A model generated the notes under the pieces. It did not search any database and had not been told where the DNA came from. It saw nothing but the letters and a program-made list of their open reading frames with translations. A DNA stretch of 64,000 nt, from the NCBI RefSeq assembly GCF_001494635.1, contig NZ_LOJF01000010.1, forward strand, positions 248,001 to 312,000, written 5' to 3'. Origin of the DNA: Tractidigestivibacter scatoligenes. Its GTDB lineage: Bacteria; Actinomycetota; Coriobacteriia; Coriobacteriales; Atopobiaceae. Below are positions 55,501-63,192 of this stretch, in pieces. Each line of letters opens with the position of its first letter. Positions within the stretch are counted from its first letter, which is position 1. The position numbers and the translations under genes were made by a program.

Positions 55501-55920
55501 TGGGACGAGCTGGCCCAGGACATTGTTTCCATTCACGTCGGCGCGAAGGTCGAGACGATTGGCGCATATGCATTCAGTGGCCTTGAGAAGGTCGAAAGCG
55601 TGACTTTCGATGACGAGAGTGAGCTTACCGAAATCAGGGACTTTGCATTCAGTGGATGCAAAGCGCTCAAGACTGTTGAACTTCCCAAGAAGCTCGAGAA
55701 GATTGGCCAGGGTGCTTTTGAAAAGTGCGAGAAGCTTGAGCTCGTTAAGCTTCAAGAGTCTGTTACTTCTATCGGAGAAGTACTTGTAGAGCAGGATACC
55801 GATCAGGCAGCAAACGAGCAGCAGCCTGTAGATGCCTTTGCAGACAGTCTATTGGTGAAGATTGAAGCTCCAGAAGACAGCTACGCGCTTCAATATGCGG
55901 AGGAGCACAAGCTCGTCTAG
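49522..55920 (+). CDS. Giant secreted protein: phosphodiester glycosidase, metallophosphatase and BspA-type leucine-rich repeats
   Basis: The 2132-residue protein has a signal peptide (about 1-32, ending PVLAED). Residues about 130-325 match the NAGPA phosphodiester glycosidase domain (GGINASLFNITTGEPMGYL, SRSAIGLKADGTVVML, LELDEGGSSEFV). Ig-like and carbohydrate-binding-like modules follow. A calcineurin-type metallophosphatase spans about 1176-1420 (TADIQEDD, QLGDAVD, GNHEADD, VTHIPVY, GNDHSYA) after a purple acid phosphatase N-like module. BspA-type repeats fill about 1588-1884 and 1990-2085. No sortase motif or C-terminal anchor was seen. The gene follows the capsule locus and may trim or turn over phosphodiester-linked surface glycans. 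A 377-bp exact duplication lies inside. Confidence 0.8.
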   Translation: MKHRCLMRCGMAVLLAACLTAAPGLCPTPVLAEDANTASASQTQDISKGSAIDGTDYSVTSVKTYAIAPDITERTIVTNNAAGTSQTVANVMEINTANGNAKLAASYGNVDPAKDGWKMSTLTDQTHLYEKTYNENVVGGINASLFNITTGEPMGYLRMGGTTYKDDAKIPFVAVFSDGSVGIYPAGTTLDQAAAEQSKKVGSTVTVTDAAGGWCILVDGKTVATQGSNGGYYSRSAIGLKADGTVVMLQADGTMPPRSLGYTLEEMGRMMQSLGCTYALELDEGGSSEFVSQREGESDIAMRNTPAGGGERVISTSLLAVSTAAPSGEFDHAGITPNDNIFTPNTTVALTATGMDYSGAAAKSIPSGVSWSLTDDSKSLGELKAGDVSGDTASATFVSNGTCGTATVQLMYQGKVVGKTSIRIQNPDTLSFTSDEVNLNYEEKSDLGLTALYQQEPVILKDGDITWAIDDTKAGSFEGNTFVTTSDVTVSTSPKVTAKYGSLTATTTVNVGKQPTIVLDGGDDDGHDYSTIGTTVHSFDGMSASAVATYSYPSRGGIVTGSVVSDTDSDFADIIRFGHKAVKLDFDWTGITGTDGACLGLGSNIDVPGTPTALGAWVYIPEGAPVPWLRAQIATSKDGSTYTNAYINFTDQNSNGKDAKAGWNYFEADMTQYAGQKIRVNSGMLFRAMVTQSGIGWYTTDGTKLSKDQLKGYILVDNISFVYGANNQDVTAPTVKSLQIINDDGTKSDLADGAELKTNAPAFYATYDDNEDTDKFATGVESAYFYLDGTYYGAGDKDNLGSTLKGVQIPNGEHSLTFYLKDGFGNITRETRHFTVNGSNAVTIDGKETQLTGVSFATDGEPIVGKDWKLHLTTNNISDIVEMTATVQLSRGYKPTVQFSSGVTGTYEYADDTGKLTVSVTKVENASGSEIATITVPVSETSAEGSEISVQVVSGTYKVNSVTSDSNSYWMGFSTPSETHKITAAYTLSTEAMVVGLPTTITVKNSDGNAAADVDVYADDSTDLGKTDSDGRLTTSVLTKAEGTHTLYAKDSKGNRSYAYSCTAYKSTEDDTGKEGLPQYVHFNVSKDSTTQKNIAWYSSPSASAATAQVKVAASKDMSDATVVDGTSQLGSYTQSGVVSRINYANLTGLEAGKTYYFQVGDGQKWSDVSSFTTAVHKNSEKIFLTADIQEDDALTGFGRIASHIKDGGYDLGIQLGDAVDNVRYYNQWTDALKLFTLDGIADKDMLHVVGNHEADDDGNGAALAKETFNLAGNWYSVEYGDVYIAVLNYTSSQDQLEQFKDWLVQDASASNCNWKILVTHIPVYYTNPTGGGEEYLAELPDAVEKAGIDFYFAGNDHSYARTEPLAQGKVDKENGVVYYICGSTGGKSYSVVNNPDFHFDIATLDFNSIYVSFETNGDKATVTAYNVDTNGNQSVLDTYTKSKTCANDEHNYVYDKDSKKLVCTKCGYETDPVDEKYNGFVQEKQSGKTMCFVSGELVKGSVRFGNKFYFADDDGYAYDGDYTIDGTVCTFKGGYFESSPDGDVLAAGRAGDKVDFILRNDGVMKLVGTGDMYTYYREPVVPWSTFESSIKELDVAAGVTSLSDWAVYHCSNLQKVVFAEGSKLTSVGMNAFDGCTSLASVELPSGVTSISWNAFAHCGSLTDLYLPDGVAWIGGGSGYDFTKESTVTLSVARGTYAEQWAKDHNVRYTSREPKDIASGTCGDGLTWKLSADGVLSIDGDGAMANYAGAGDVPWWQYRSSIKELDVAAGVTSLSDWAVYHCSNLQKVVFAEGSKLTSVGMNAFDGCTSLASVELPSGVTSISWNAFAHCGSLTDLYLPDGVAWIGGGSGYDFTKESTVTLSVARGTYAEQWAKDHNVRYTSREPQAIASLETTSSAQSTEEKLNASEDVAAETSSTDTVATDSASSDAGTVEDEGNASAEEGNAEQESADLRVDAKQGSCGEALTWSLDDDGTLTIDGDGKMTDYSEKSSAPWDELAQDIVSIHVGAKVETIGAYAFSGLEKVESVTFDDESELTEIRDFAFSGCKALKTVELPKKLEKIGQGAFEKCEKLELVKLQESVTSIGEVLVEQDTDQAANEQQPVDAFADSLLVKIEAPEDSYALQYAEEHKLV
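54286..54662 (+). repeat. 377-bp exact repeat inside the giant protein gene, copy 1
   Basis: Identical to 54799-55175 at every base and in the same reading frame (offset 513). It encodes BspA-type leucine-rich repeats. Codons are almost all G- or C-ending, unlike the rest of the gene. Confidence 0.95.
54799..55175 (+). repeat. 377-bp exact repeat inside the giant protein gene, copy 2
   Basis: Second copy of 54286-54662. The 136 bases between copies are also G+C rich, while the sequence after about 55,190 returns to the lower G+C of the host gene. Confidence 0.95.
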
Positions 55921-55952
55921 CGCATCAATCGACATGTAGGTACCTAACACGA

Positions 55953-55978
55953 ATGGCGGCTCCTCTTGGAGCCGCCAT
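55953..55978 (+). terminator. Hairpin after the giant protein gene
   Basis: A perfect 11-bp stem, ATGGCGGCTCC and GGAGCCGCCAT with a 4-base loop, lies 33 bases after the stop. There is no T-tract, so its strength as terminator is uncertain. Confidence 0.6.
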
Positions 55979-56449
55979 CCATGTATGTCGCCTTTCTCAA
56001 GCTGCAGGCAGCAAATAGGCTCCACTTTATGCGCGAGCACGCGGCCATGCTTAACGATTATTACGTTAACTCCGGATGGGTTGTTGGGATCTTCTCCCCC
56101 TGCTGCGTTGTTGTGCCTGGGAGCACAGATGCGCTTCAAACAGACAGGACGCGGATGGGGTCATTCGAGAACTTTCGAGCCTGCGACGCTACTCACATAC
56201 GATGAGCTTCTCGGTAGGGCAGATGACCTGCTGGGAATCCTTGCTTGCTACAGATGATTCCGGCGCTGCAGGTGCGCAGGACCGTGCAAATTCCGATGAC
56301 GATTCTTTCATAGCTCAATGGATTGGTGGGTCCCTCATTGTGGCTGAAATCTGAAAGAGTGATATGCTGCCGATATACAACATTGGTTCATTATTTCCGC
56401 TATTTCTTTTCGCTCAAATAAGCCAATCGTAGGGAGGTCGCTAATATCA
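55979..56449. other. Gap before the DUF2971 gene, no supported gene
   Basis: About 470 bases with overlapping short frames of 79 to 92 codons on the + strand. None has a convincing ribosome site or recognisable domain. A decayed gene is possible. Confidence 0.45.
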
Positions 56450-57310
56450 ATGAAAGATGGGGAAAGCAAAAATAAAGCACCTCTCGATATGGCGTTTTCG
56501 GAGTATCGCAATCAGCTGTCTGATGCAATCCAGCGGTCACCCGATACGCAAGGCGAGCATCTGGATGGCTATTACAAAATATTGGAATACCTTGCCTCAA
56601 AGGGATCAATGCACCATCATTACCGGCATTACGTCTCGCGCAGTCGAGCAGAAAGTATTCTTGAACAGTCTGCCATCTATTTGACGGATGGTTCTAGCTG
56701 GAATGATATATTTGATTATCAGCATTTCAATCCAGCCTTTTCATCCTATAGGCATTTCGGCAGTTGTTTTTCTGCTTCTACTGATGAGAGCATTGCCATG
56801 TGGATGCTCTACGGTGGTCCCCATAGAGATGGCGTAATGTTTGACTTCACTCGTGAAATCCTGAATAAGGCAATAAACGAGACGCCCCATTATGAGGGCG
56901 GATACTTCGACGAAGGGCACTTCCAGAAGATCCGTGATATCCCACGCAACCTACTTGAACTGAGATTGGTTGATATTCTCTACTTTAGAGAACTAAATAA
57001 TGGAGATGATGCCAATATCTCAGTTCGTAGAATAGGCGATAGCAAACGGGTGGACATTACTCGCCAAGAGCTCGAAAGCATCCCTCAGTTAACCAAACAC
57101 GTCGCTTGGTCTTATGAAAAAGAAGTAAGATTGGTGGCTAGAATCAAGCGAAGCGATTATATTTATAATTCAAAAATAACTTGTATCAAAATACCACTGC
57201 AGCTTTCCCAATCTTTTGTAGAGACTCGCGTATTTGATTCCCCACTTTATTCTGGCCGGAGTAGCTATTCGGACAGTTGCTTACATGGGACAGTCAAATG
57301 GAATAATTAA
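56450..57310 (+). CDS. DUF2971-family protein
   Basis: The 286-residue protein carries the DUF2971 pattern: HHYRHYVSRSRAESILEQSAIYLTD, SCFSASTDESIAMWMLYGGPHRDGVMFDF and VAWSYEKEVRLVARI. The biochemical function of this domain is not known to me; it is frequent in accessory DNA. ATG 56450 has AGGGAGG 12 bases upstream. Lower G+C than the flanking core genes supports acquisition. It is the first gene of a small accessory island. Confidence 0.75.
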   Translation: MKDGESKNKAPLDMAFSEYRNQLSDAIQRSPDTQGEHLDGYYKILEYLASKGSMHHHYRHYVSRSRAESILEQSAIYLTDGSSWNDIFDYQHFNPAFSSYRHFGSCFSASTDESIAMWMLYGGPHRDGVMFDFTREILNKAINETPHYEGGYFDEGHFQKIRDIPRNLLELRLVDILYFRELNNGDDANISVRRIGDSKRVDITRQELESIPQLTKHVAWSYEKEVRLVARIKRSDYIYNSKITCIKIPLQLSQSFVETRVFDSPLYSGRSSYSDSCLHGTVKWNN

Positions 57311-57410
57311 CAATAGTTATATTAATATACAATAGACCATAGTGACGGGAACAACAGCTGTCTAAGGAGCATGAGAAATCTATGCTCTTACGAGGTTGGT
57401 CTATTCTGTG

Positions 57411-57575
57411 ATGACTGGCAAGGAGAAGCCTACAAGAATAGATGACCAAGCTCTCGCGGAATTCACGCGGAGGGGGATAGACTTGGAACATCCTGAACGT
57501 CCCTATAAGGATGACGAGGAAATCCACGAGGCATTTGAGCGAATGGTCCGCAAGGCCACCTCGTTCCAGCGCTGA
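57411..57575 (+). CDS. Small hypothetical protein, 54 residues
   Basis: Not recognised. ATG 57411 opens a 54-codon frame: MTGKEKPTRIDDQALAEFTR and so on, ending MVRKATSFQR, highly charged and predicted helical (DDEEIHEAFERMV). The ribosome site is weak (GAGG about 15 bases upstream); a GTG directly before the ATG is an alternative start. Codon use is sensible and a protein of this charge pattern could be an antitoxin or a truncated gene end. Either reading is a guess. Confidence 0.4.
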   Translation: MTGKEKPTRIDDQALAEFTRRGIDLEHPERPYKDDEEIHEAFERMVRKATSFQR

Positions 57576-57874
57576 CGATAGTTGATGTTCCTCTTTCTCT
57601 CCGCGTGTATTCTTAAGATGCAAGTGCCGGTTTGACCACCGTGTAATGGACGGTAGTCGCGCCGATAATGTAGTGCCTGCGTCGCGGGATGAGGTTAAAA
57701 GTTCTCTCTGGTAGGAGTTTTCTCTCGCTGACTTTCTCGGCGAGCCAATCGTTGGTGCCGAGCGCACCCGCTGGGAATATTCTGTTCGACGCAGATTAAG
57801 CTCCCCACTACGTTCCGGAGTTTGGGCATTGCTAGTCGCTGGAACTAGCTCTTTGGCCTATTGTGTTATGAGAT
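57576..57874. other. Gap before the DUF4365 gene
   Basis: About 300 bases with no supported gene. A long frame on the minus strand across this gap overlaps the small + strand frame and lacks a ribosome site. Confidence 0.45.
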
Positions 57875-60800
57875 ATGTTAATAATCCCCGCGCTTAGAGC
57901 CATCAAACAGCTGGTGAAGCATATGGATATCAATATTTCTGACATGAATACGATGGGTTCTCCAAATACAAGAAATACGGGCAATCGGGGTGAGGAGGAA
58001 GTCAGGCACTTCTTCAGTAGGAATGGTATGAGCGTAATTGATTATCCTCAAAGCCAGGATGTTGGTACTGATTTAATTGTGGATGTGCAACTCGAGGATT
58101 CTAACACGGGTAACACTCTTGATTTGGGATATCCTGTGCGAGTGCAGGTAAAAACTGGCACCTCATACTTTTCCTCACCAGGGTGTTCCCTCGATAACAA
58201 CGGCAAAGAGGTAGATGGTTGGTGGTTCAGCTGTGATGGCAGACACCACAATTATTGGACAAGACACTTCGATAGTTTTCTTCTGATTCTGGTTAAGCTT
58301 AACGACGAATCGGATTATCACGAGGCACCAGAGATGTACTGGCAGTGGCTTGATGAGGAGGGCCGCTACTGTCCGACTCGGAAGCCTATAACTCCTGATG
58401 GTTTACAGAACGAATCATCACAAAACGACATGCACTATAAGATTTTCATTCCTAGCAGCCAAATTGTTGACGAAGGCCTGTGCGATATTCTCAAGGAAGC
58501 AGCATACAACCATTGGCTTAGCACGAGAGTGGCGTCTGCTGACATTTACAACTTTAATATTGAGGAAGTGCCTGCTTCTCAGCAAGCGCGTTACGCAATG
58601 CTATTGCCAGACCTTACGGCTCCACATGTAAATAAGGGCTATGACCATGCAATATCTTGGCCTGAAGCTCTTGCCCTTTGCGTTCTTCATCATCCGAGCA
58701 GATGGAGTAACGATTACTACAGCTTTGCAGACCAGTTCGAAGAAGTTCCTAATATCAAAGAGGCAAAATCTAGCAGTGATGCTGGTTGGCAATTTGCAGG
58801 CTGGTATTATGACTATCATTTTCTGAACGGCAATGAAAATCCGGATGGTTTTGAAGAACTATCAGGTCTTCCTGCAGAACTTCAAGCTGCGCGTGCTGTC
58901 ATTGTATCTGCCAGAGCTTATCACGAAAAACAATTCCACCTTGCTATCCAAGTCATTGATGCCGCAATTGACGGCATCAAGGCTAAAGGCATTGATGACA
59001 TCGACATGGCATGGCTGTTAATCCAGAAAGGCAATAGCTTATGTGAACTTGCCAAAATAGACGAAGCGACAAGTGCCTATGCTAAGAGCCAGCGACTTAC
59101 AAGAGCTAGCAAAACAAATGAAACTGATTTAACGGCAAAGCTGCTTCACAGTGTAGCTACAGTCGCTATCTATTACCTTCAAACGCCGCCTAGAAGAGAT
59201 GTAGGGGGTCTCATTTCCGCAAACGATAACGAACTTGCCAGGTTTTCACTGAGGAGAGAAGCCGCGAACTTCGATAAACTCATTGATGAGAGGTTTGATG
59301 CGTGGAGCCCTTCCGGTGACATTACCTTTGGGGCCTCAGGCACCCTATTGATTAATTGCCAGGTTAGTCTGGATGTCAGCCTTCTGTCAGGCAATGTGCC
59401 GTCGTACCGACAGTCTCTCTCACAGATGGCAATGATTGAACTGTCAGAACGGGGGGCTGAAGGAGATGCTGCTGTCGGATATCTCTCCGCACTGCTGCGG
59501 GCGGGCGACGCCAATCGACTCGGACAGGCACTCGAGAAAATAAAGCGCACTTATGACCCAAAGATAGTAACTGACTTTATAGAGAGACTGTCACCCGCCG
59601 ATGTCACGCCAGTGACCTCTGCTGCTTATTTTAAGGCCATTGTTATCTGCGGGGAGTTTCTGAGTAAGTCTCGTTCGGATGAATGGTTCGCTTTCCTTAT
59701 TGCCGCTCTTGAGGATCCAATAATTTTTGCAAAGCGATATACCCCTCCTGGCGTCTACCGTTTCTGGCCAACAGAAGCCATTAAGTGTATGTGTTCAATG
59801 CGCTACCAACTCAGCTCTAACGTGATGAATCGGATTGTTAACTCTATCATTTCGAGCAAAGTATCCCTCGAACCCGCCTCCAGCGAAATCCGTGGTCTGC
59901 TTCTTGCTCTCAATGATGATCCCGCTCGTACGAGAGAGCGCATAACAACTGCTGGTGAACCGATTCCCCAATGGCTAGAACCGATATTAAGCGAAGCTTT
60001 CACTGGTGTGACACAAGAAAAGCGTGAAGCAATTCATCGGGAGATTCTTAGCGGAAATCTGTCACATATAGAACAGATTGGATCTTTTGACAGTATTGAA
60101 CCCGATGAGATAGTTGCAATCATCAATAAAGGCCTTGCTATCCTGAAAGAAATTTGTGTTCAGGCTAATGACGGGGTGTATACAGGAAGATCAATCGATT
60201 ACGGCTATCTGACTACGTATCTCGTGACGCACTATCCTGAATACTCAAATTGCGATATTGATCGATGGTGGGACAGAATAATTGAGTTGCTTGAAAAACC
60301 ACTAATCAATAATCGCGAGAAAGTGTCTGCAGCGAAGGTGATAATTTCAAATATTATGCGTGTGCCAGTGGAACAGGCAAGGAAGATTGATGCGCGTGGA
60401 TCGATGATATTGAAGTCTGTTGATTGGGGGCTGCTTCCGTCCGATGGCGGAGATGAACGCATCGTGTTGCAAGCGATGCTGATAGCGGCATATGGTCGTG
60501 TAAGAGGGTTCGATGAAGCTATACGGATGGCGGCATGCGATTTGGAAGGCATTAATAGATACAATGTCTCTCTTCTGGAATACACGGCAAATCCTGGGCT
60601 TAGTTTACTTGCTGCTTGCTCTTCTGATGATTACGAAATCAGGTACAAAGCATTCGAAACTTTAGTGAGTGTTTGCTGCGAAGACGAGCGGAGGTTTAAG
60701 GAGTATTCAGACTTCTTTTCAAAAAGGTGTCTTAGCGGATGTAGCGACTATGCGAGGGGTTTAATTAATGCTCTCTACTGCCATCAAAACCATGATTCCG

Positions 60801-60886
60801 AGGCAAAGAAGCTTCTAGATAAACTCGCGAACAGTCACCCTTCAGCAATTGTGCGCCACCATGCGAATAACCTACTCTCAAGGTAA
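57875..60886 (+). CDS. Large protein with N-terminal DUF4365 (PD-(D/E)XK-like) domain and helical-repeat body
   Basis: The 1003-residue protein has an N-terminal DUF4365 domain (about 35-210). NRGEEEVRHFF, QDVGTDLIVDV (D62, D66) and VRVQVKTG (Q91, K93) match the nuclease-like active-site order. The rest is alpha-helical with TPR-like stretches (FHLAIQVIDAAIDGIKAKGIDDIDMAWLLIQKGNSLCELAKIDEATSAY) and HEAT-like repeats toward the C-terminus. ATG 57875 lacks a clear ribosome site; an ATG at 57923 (MDINISDM) may be the true start. G+C is well below the core genome. An antiviral or stress nuclease role is possible but unproved. Confidence 0.7.
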   Translation: MLIIPALRAIKQLVKHMDINISDMNTMGSPNTRNTGNRGEEEVRHFFSRNGMSVIDYPQSQDVGTDLIVDVQLEDSNTGNTLDLGYPVRVQVKTGTSYFSSPGCSLDNNGKEVDGWWFSCDGRHHNYWTRHFDSFLLILVKLNDESDYHEAPEMYWQWLDEEGRYCPTRKPITPDGLQNESSQNDMHYKIFIPSSQIVDEGLCDILKEAAYNHWLSTRVASADIYNFNIEEVPASQQARYAMLLPDLTAPHVNKGYDHAISWPEALALCVLHHPSRWSNDYYSFADQFEEVPNIKEAKSSSDAGWQFAGWYYDYHFLNGNENPDGFEELSGLPAELQAARAVIVSARAYHEKQFHLAIQVIDAAIDGIKAKGIDDIDMAWLLIQKGNSLCELAKIDEATSAYAKSQRLTRASKTNETDLTAKLLHSVATVAIYYLQTPPRRDVGGLISANDNELARFSLRREAANFDKLIDERFDAWSPSGDITFGASGTLLINCQVSLDVSLLSGNVPSYRQSLSQMAMIELSERGAEGDAAVGYLSALLRAGDANRLGQALEKIKRTYDPKIVTDFIERLSPADVTPVTSAAYFKAIVICGEFLSKSRSDEWFAFLIAALEDPIIFAKRYTPPGVYRFWPTEAIKCMCSMRYQLSSNVMNRIVNSIISSKVSLEPASSEIRGLLLALNDDPARTRERITTAGEPIPQWLEPILSEAFTGVTQEKREAIHREILSGNLSHIEQIGSFDSIEPDEIVAIINKGLAILKEICVQANDGVYTGRSIDYGYLTTYLVTHYPEYSNCDIDRWWDRIIELLEKPLINNREKVSAAKVIISNIMRVPVEQARKIDARGSMILKSVDWGLLPSDGGDERIVLQAMLIAAYGRVRGFDEAIRMAACDLEGINRYNVSLLEYTANPGLSLLAACSSDDYEIRYKAFETLVSVCCEDERRFKEYSDFFSKRCLSGCSDYARGLINALYCHQNHDSEAKKLLDKLANSHPSAIVRHHANNLLSR

Positions 60887-60962
60887 TAGCCGTGCTGTAC
60901 CTTTAGCATTATCACCAGCCAGTGGGCAGCAATCCAGGTAAGTGATAAGCCGTCTGCAATGT

Positions 60963-61000
60963 GTAACCCCCTCTCGAATGTGTATTCGAGAGGGGGTTAC
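60963..61000. terminator. Strong bidirectional terminator hairpin
   Basis: A perfect 17-bp stem (60963-60979 with 60984-61000, arms beginning GTAACCCCCTCTCG) and a GTGT loop lies between the convergent ends of the DUF4365 gene and the PTS gene. No long T-run is present on either side. Confidence 0.75.
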
Positions 61001-61032
61001 CTATGGGTTGCGCTAGACGCGTGGAGTTCTGG

Positions 61033-62850
61033 TTACTTCAAGGCTGCTAATGGTTGCGGATCACTCACCAACACAACCGTTTCAATGCTTTTCCCTGCGT
61101 TCTCAATTGCTTTGATGTCAAACGTTTCCAGCAGTTGGCCAGCCTTCACCCGTTGTCCTTGCGTTACCTCTACTGAGAAAGGTGCGCCCTTTAGCTCTAC
61201 GGTGTCAATACCAATATGAATAATGACCTCGCTGCCCGAATCGGACGTTAGTCCAATGGCGTGCCCAGTCTCTGCAACAGCCGTAACAGTGCCATCAAAA
61301 GGTGCGACCACAGTTCCCTCTGAGGGAATGATGAGTATTCCCCTGCCCAACGTTCCCTTTGCAAATGCTAGGTCTGAGCACTCGGAAAGTGGCTTCACTT
61401 TCCCGGTGACGGGTTGAATAAAGTCGACGCTATCCCCACTGGTGCTGCTCGTTGCGGATGGCTCCTTCTCGTCTTCAAAGTCGTCCTCGTCAAAGCCAAT
61501 GAGCCACGTTGCGATGAAGGCAACTGCGAATGTCAGACCCATTCCAATTATTGCAAGGACGAAATTGCTCGAGCCTGCAGGATCAATAAACTGGGGAAGG
61601 CTAACTAGCGAGACGGTTACAAGCTCGAATACCTTGACCTGGGCGAGACCGCAGTACAGGCCGCCAACGGCGCATGCAATGAAGGTTGCGATGAGGGGCT
61701 TCTTCAGCTTGAGAGTCAGGCCAAACATGCAAGGTTCGGTAATTCCGGCGGTAGCAATAGGAAGCACTGCGCTGCCAGCGAACGACTTGAGGTCGCGGCT
61801 CTTTGCCTTGAGAAAGATGGCCAGGGAAACGCCCAGTTGAGAGAAGTTGATAACAGCGAAACCAACCCAGAGGAAGGGGTCGAAGCCCATCGTCTGCATG
61901 TTAGAAAGTGCCGTGGGCATAAACACCCAGTGGCTGCCGGTAAGGATGAATAGCGGCATAAGAAAACTAACCATGAATACGCCAAGGACATAGTAGTTTT
62001 GATAAAGAGAGAGCATGGCGTCAGCGATGACCTCGCCAATTATCGAGCCGAGGGGGCCTGTGACCAAGAGGGTGAGCGGTGCCATGATAAGGAAGATGGG
62101 AAGCTGAGAGAGGAGCAAACCCCAATTGCGCACCCTAGTGCTCAAGATTCCCTTCTCAACCAAGGACTGGACCCAAACCGTTATAAGCATGGGCAGCAAG
62201 CTCGCGCTATAGGAAATTGCGTGCACGGGTAGTCCGAATAGGCTGATGGCTCCTCCGTCTGAAACCATTTGGGAAAAGGTGGGATGCATGAGAATGCCAG
62301 CAAGTATCATTGCTATGACGGTGTTGCAGCCAAAGTGCACAGATGCACTGTATGCCACGAGAAACGGCAAAAAGTAGAAGAACGAATCACCCATCATATT
62401 TAGCAATATGTATGTCTGACTGTCGGTAGCAAGCCATCCGCAGAGTACTGCGATGGAGAGAAATGCTTTGAACAGTCCGGTGACTACGAGGCCGGAGAGA
62501 ATCGGCGTAATTGTCGCAGAGATTGCATTCAAAATTTGGCCGCCCCAATACTTGAAGCCATGTCTCTCCTCGTGTGGCGTTGGGCTTGGGTATACCGTTT
62601 TCCCATCAAGCTGAGCAGTGACGGCCTTGTATATGCTGTCGATTGACTGGCCAACGATGACTTGATAAGTGCCTCCGGATCGCGCGATTCCAGCTACCTC
62701 GGGCAGTTTTTTCAGGCCGTCGTCATCCGCGAGAGAAGGGTCAACTAGTTTGAAACGCAAGCGCGTGAAGCAATGAGAGACTTCGCTGATGTTTCCAGGT
62801 CCGCCAACGCCTTCAATGATGCTCTGAGCTGCTTTTTCGTAACTGCTCAT
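61033..62850 (-). CDS. PTS beta-glucoside-type transporter IIBCA
   Basis: The 605-residue permease imports and phosphorylates a glucoside. The IIB domain (about 1-85) has the phosphocysteine in SHCFTRLRF. The IIC domain (about 100-455) contains ten or so membrane segments with GITEPCMFGL. The IIA domain (about 470-605) has TGHAIGLTSDSG and the active histidine in EVIIHIGIDTVELKG. AAAGG precedes ATG 62850. The B-C-A order is that of BglF/ScrA-like permeases; beta-glucoside, sucrose and trehalose are all possible. Only a regulator gene is adjacent and no phospho-glycosidase is in the window. Confidence 0.92.
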   Translation of the reverse strand: MSSYEKAAQSIIEGVGGPGNISEVSHCFTRLRFKLVDPSLADDDGLKKLPEVAGIARSGGTYQVIVGQSIDSIYKAVTAQLDGKTVYPSPTPHEERHGFKYWGGQILNAISATITPILSGLVVTGLFKAFLSIAVLCGWLATDSQTYILLNMMGDSFFYFLPFLVAYSASVHFGCNTVIAMILAGILMHPTFSQMVSDGGAISLFGLPVHAISYSASLLPMLITVWVQSLVEKGILSTRVRNWGLLLSQLPIFLIMAPLTLLVTGPLGSIIGEVIADAMLSLYQNYYVLGVFMVSFLMPLFILTGSHWVFMPTALSNMQTMGFDPFLWVGFAVINFSQLGVSLAIFLKAKSRDLKSFAGSAVLPIATAGITEPCMFGLTLKLKKPLIATFIACAVGGLYCGLAQVKVFELVTVSLVSLPQFIDPAGSSNFVLAIIGMGLTFAVAFIATWLIGFDEDDFEDEKEPSATSSTSGDSVDFIQPVTGKVKPLSECSDLAFAKGTLGRGILIIPSEGTVVAPFDGTVTAVAETGHAIGLTSDSGSEVIIHIGIDTVELKGAPFSVEVTQGQRVKAGQLLETFDIKAIENAGKSIETVVLVSDPQPLAALK

Positions 62851-63192
62851 GGGTTAACCTTTCGTGAGGGCGCGGCAATACGTCGCAGCCATGTTTGTCC
62901 TAGGCTTCCAGTCGGCCCGCGGTGCTCGTACTGGTTGGACTTGATTATGGTTCATATGTGAGATTATTCGTGATTCATTTGATGAAGCACTTTTTTGGCT
63001 TGATTTATCACGGCGACTAGCATAAACACAAGCCGTCTTATTACCAGTTGTAGTCCCATCCGATGTGCTGCGAGCTTCAGGACTCTTCGGTAGTGCTGGC
63101 TGAAGTGTTTGGACTCTTTATCTCCTCGTATGCAAGCCGTTCGGGTTCGTGTGCATGTTAGGCGTAATTTTCCTGGACGGCCTCACGGGGCG
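62851..63192. promoter_or_regulatory. Intergenic region between the PTS gene and its probable regulator
   Basis: About 340 bases. Near 62,940-62,990 there is an AT-rich stretch with CATAAT and TATG elements on the minus strand that may be the PTS promoter. No clear inverted-repeat operator or antiterminator hairpin was recognised. Confidence 0.35.

Noticed and set aside
55966-56354. Three overlapping short + strand frames
   Set aside because: No ribosome sites and no recognisable sequence; a decayed gene cannot be shown.
57294-57767. Minus-strand 157-codon frame in the accessory island
   Set aside because: No ribosome site or domain; composition is not protein-like, and it overlaps the likelier small + strand frame.
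56400-60900. Integrative element with integrase and attachment sites
   Set aside because: No integrase, transposase or flanking direct repeat was seen around the low-G+C island.
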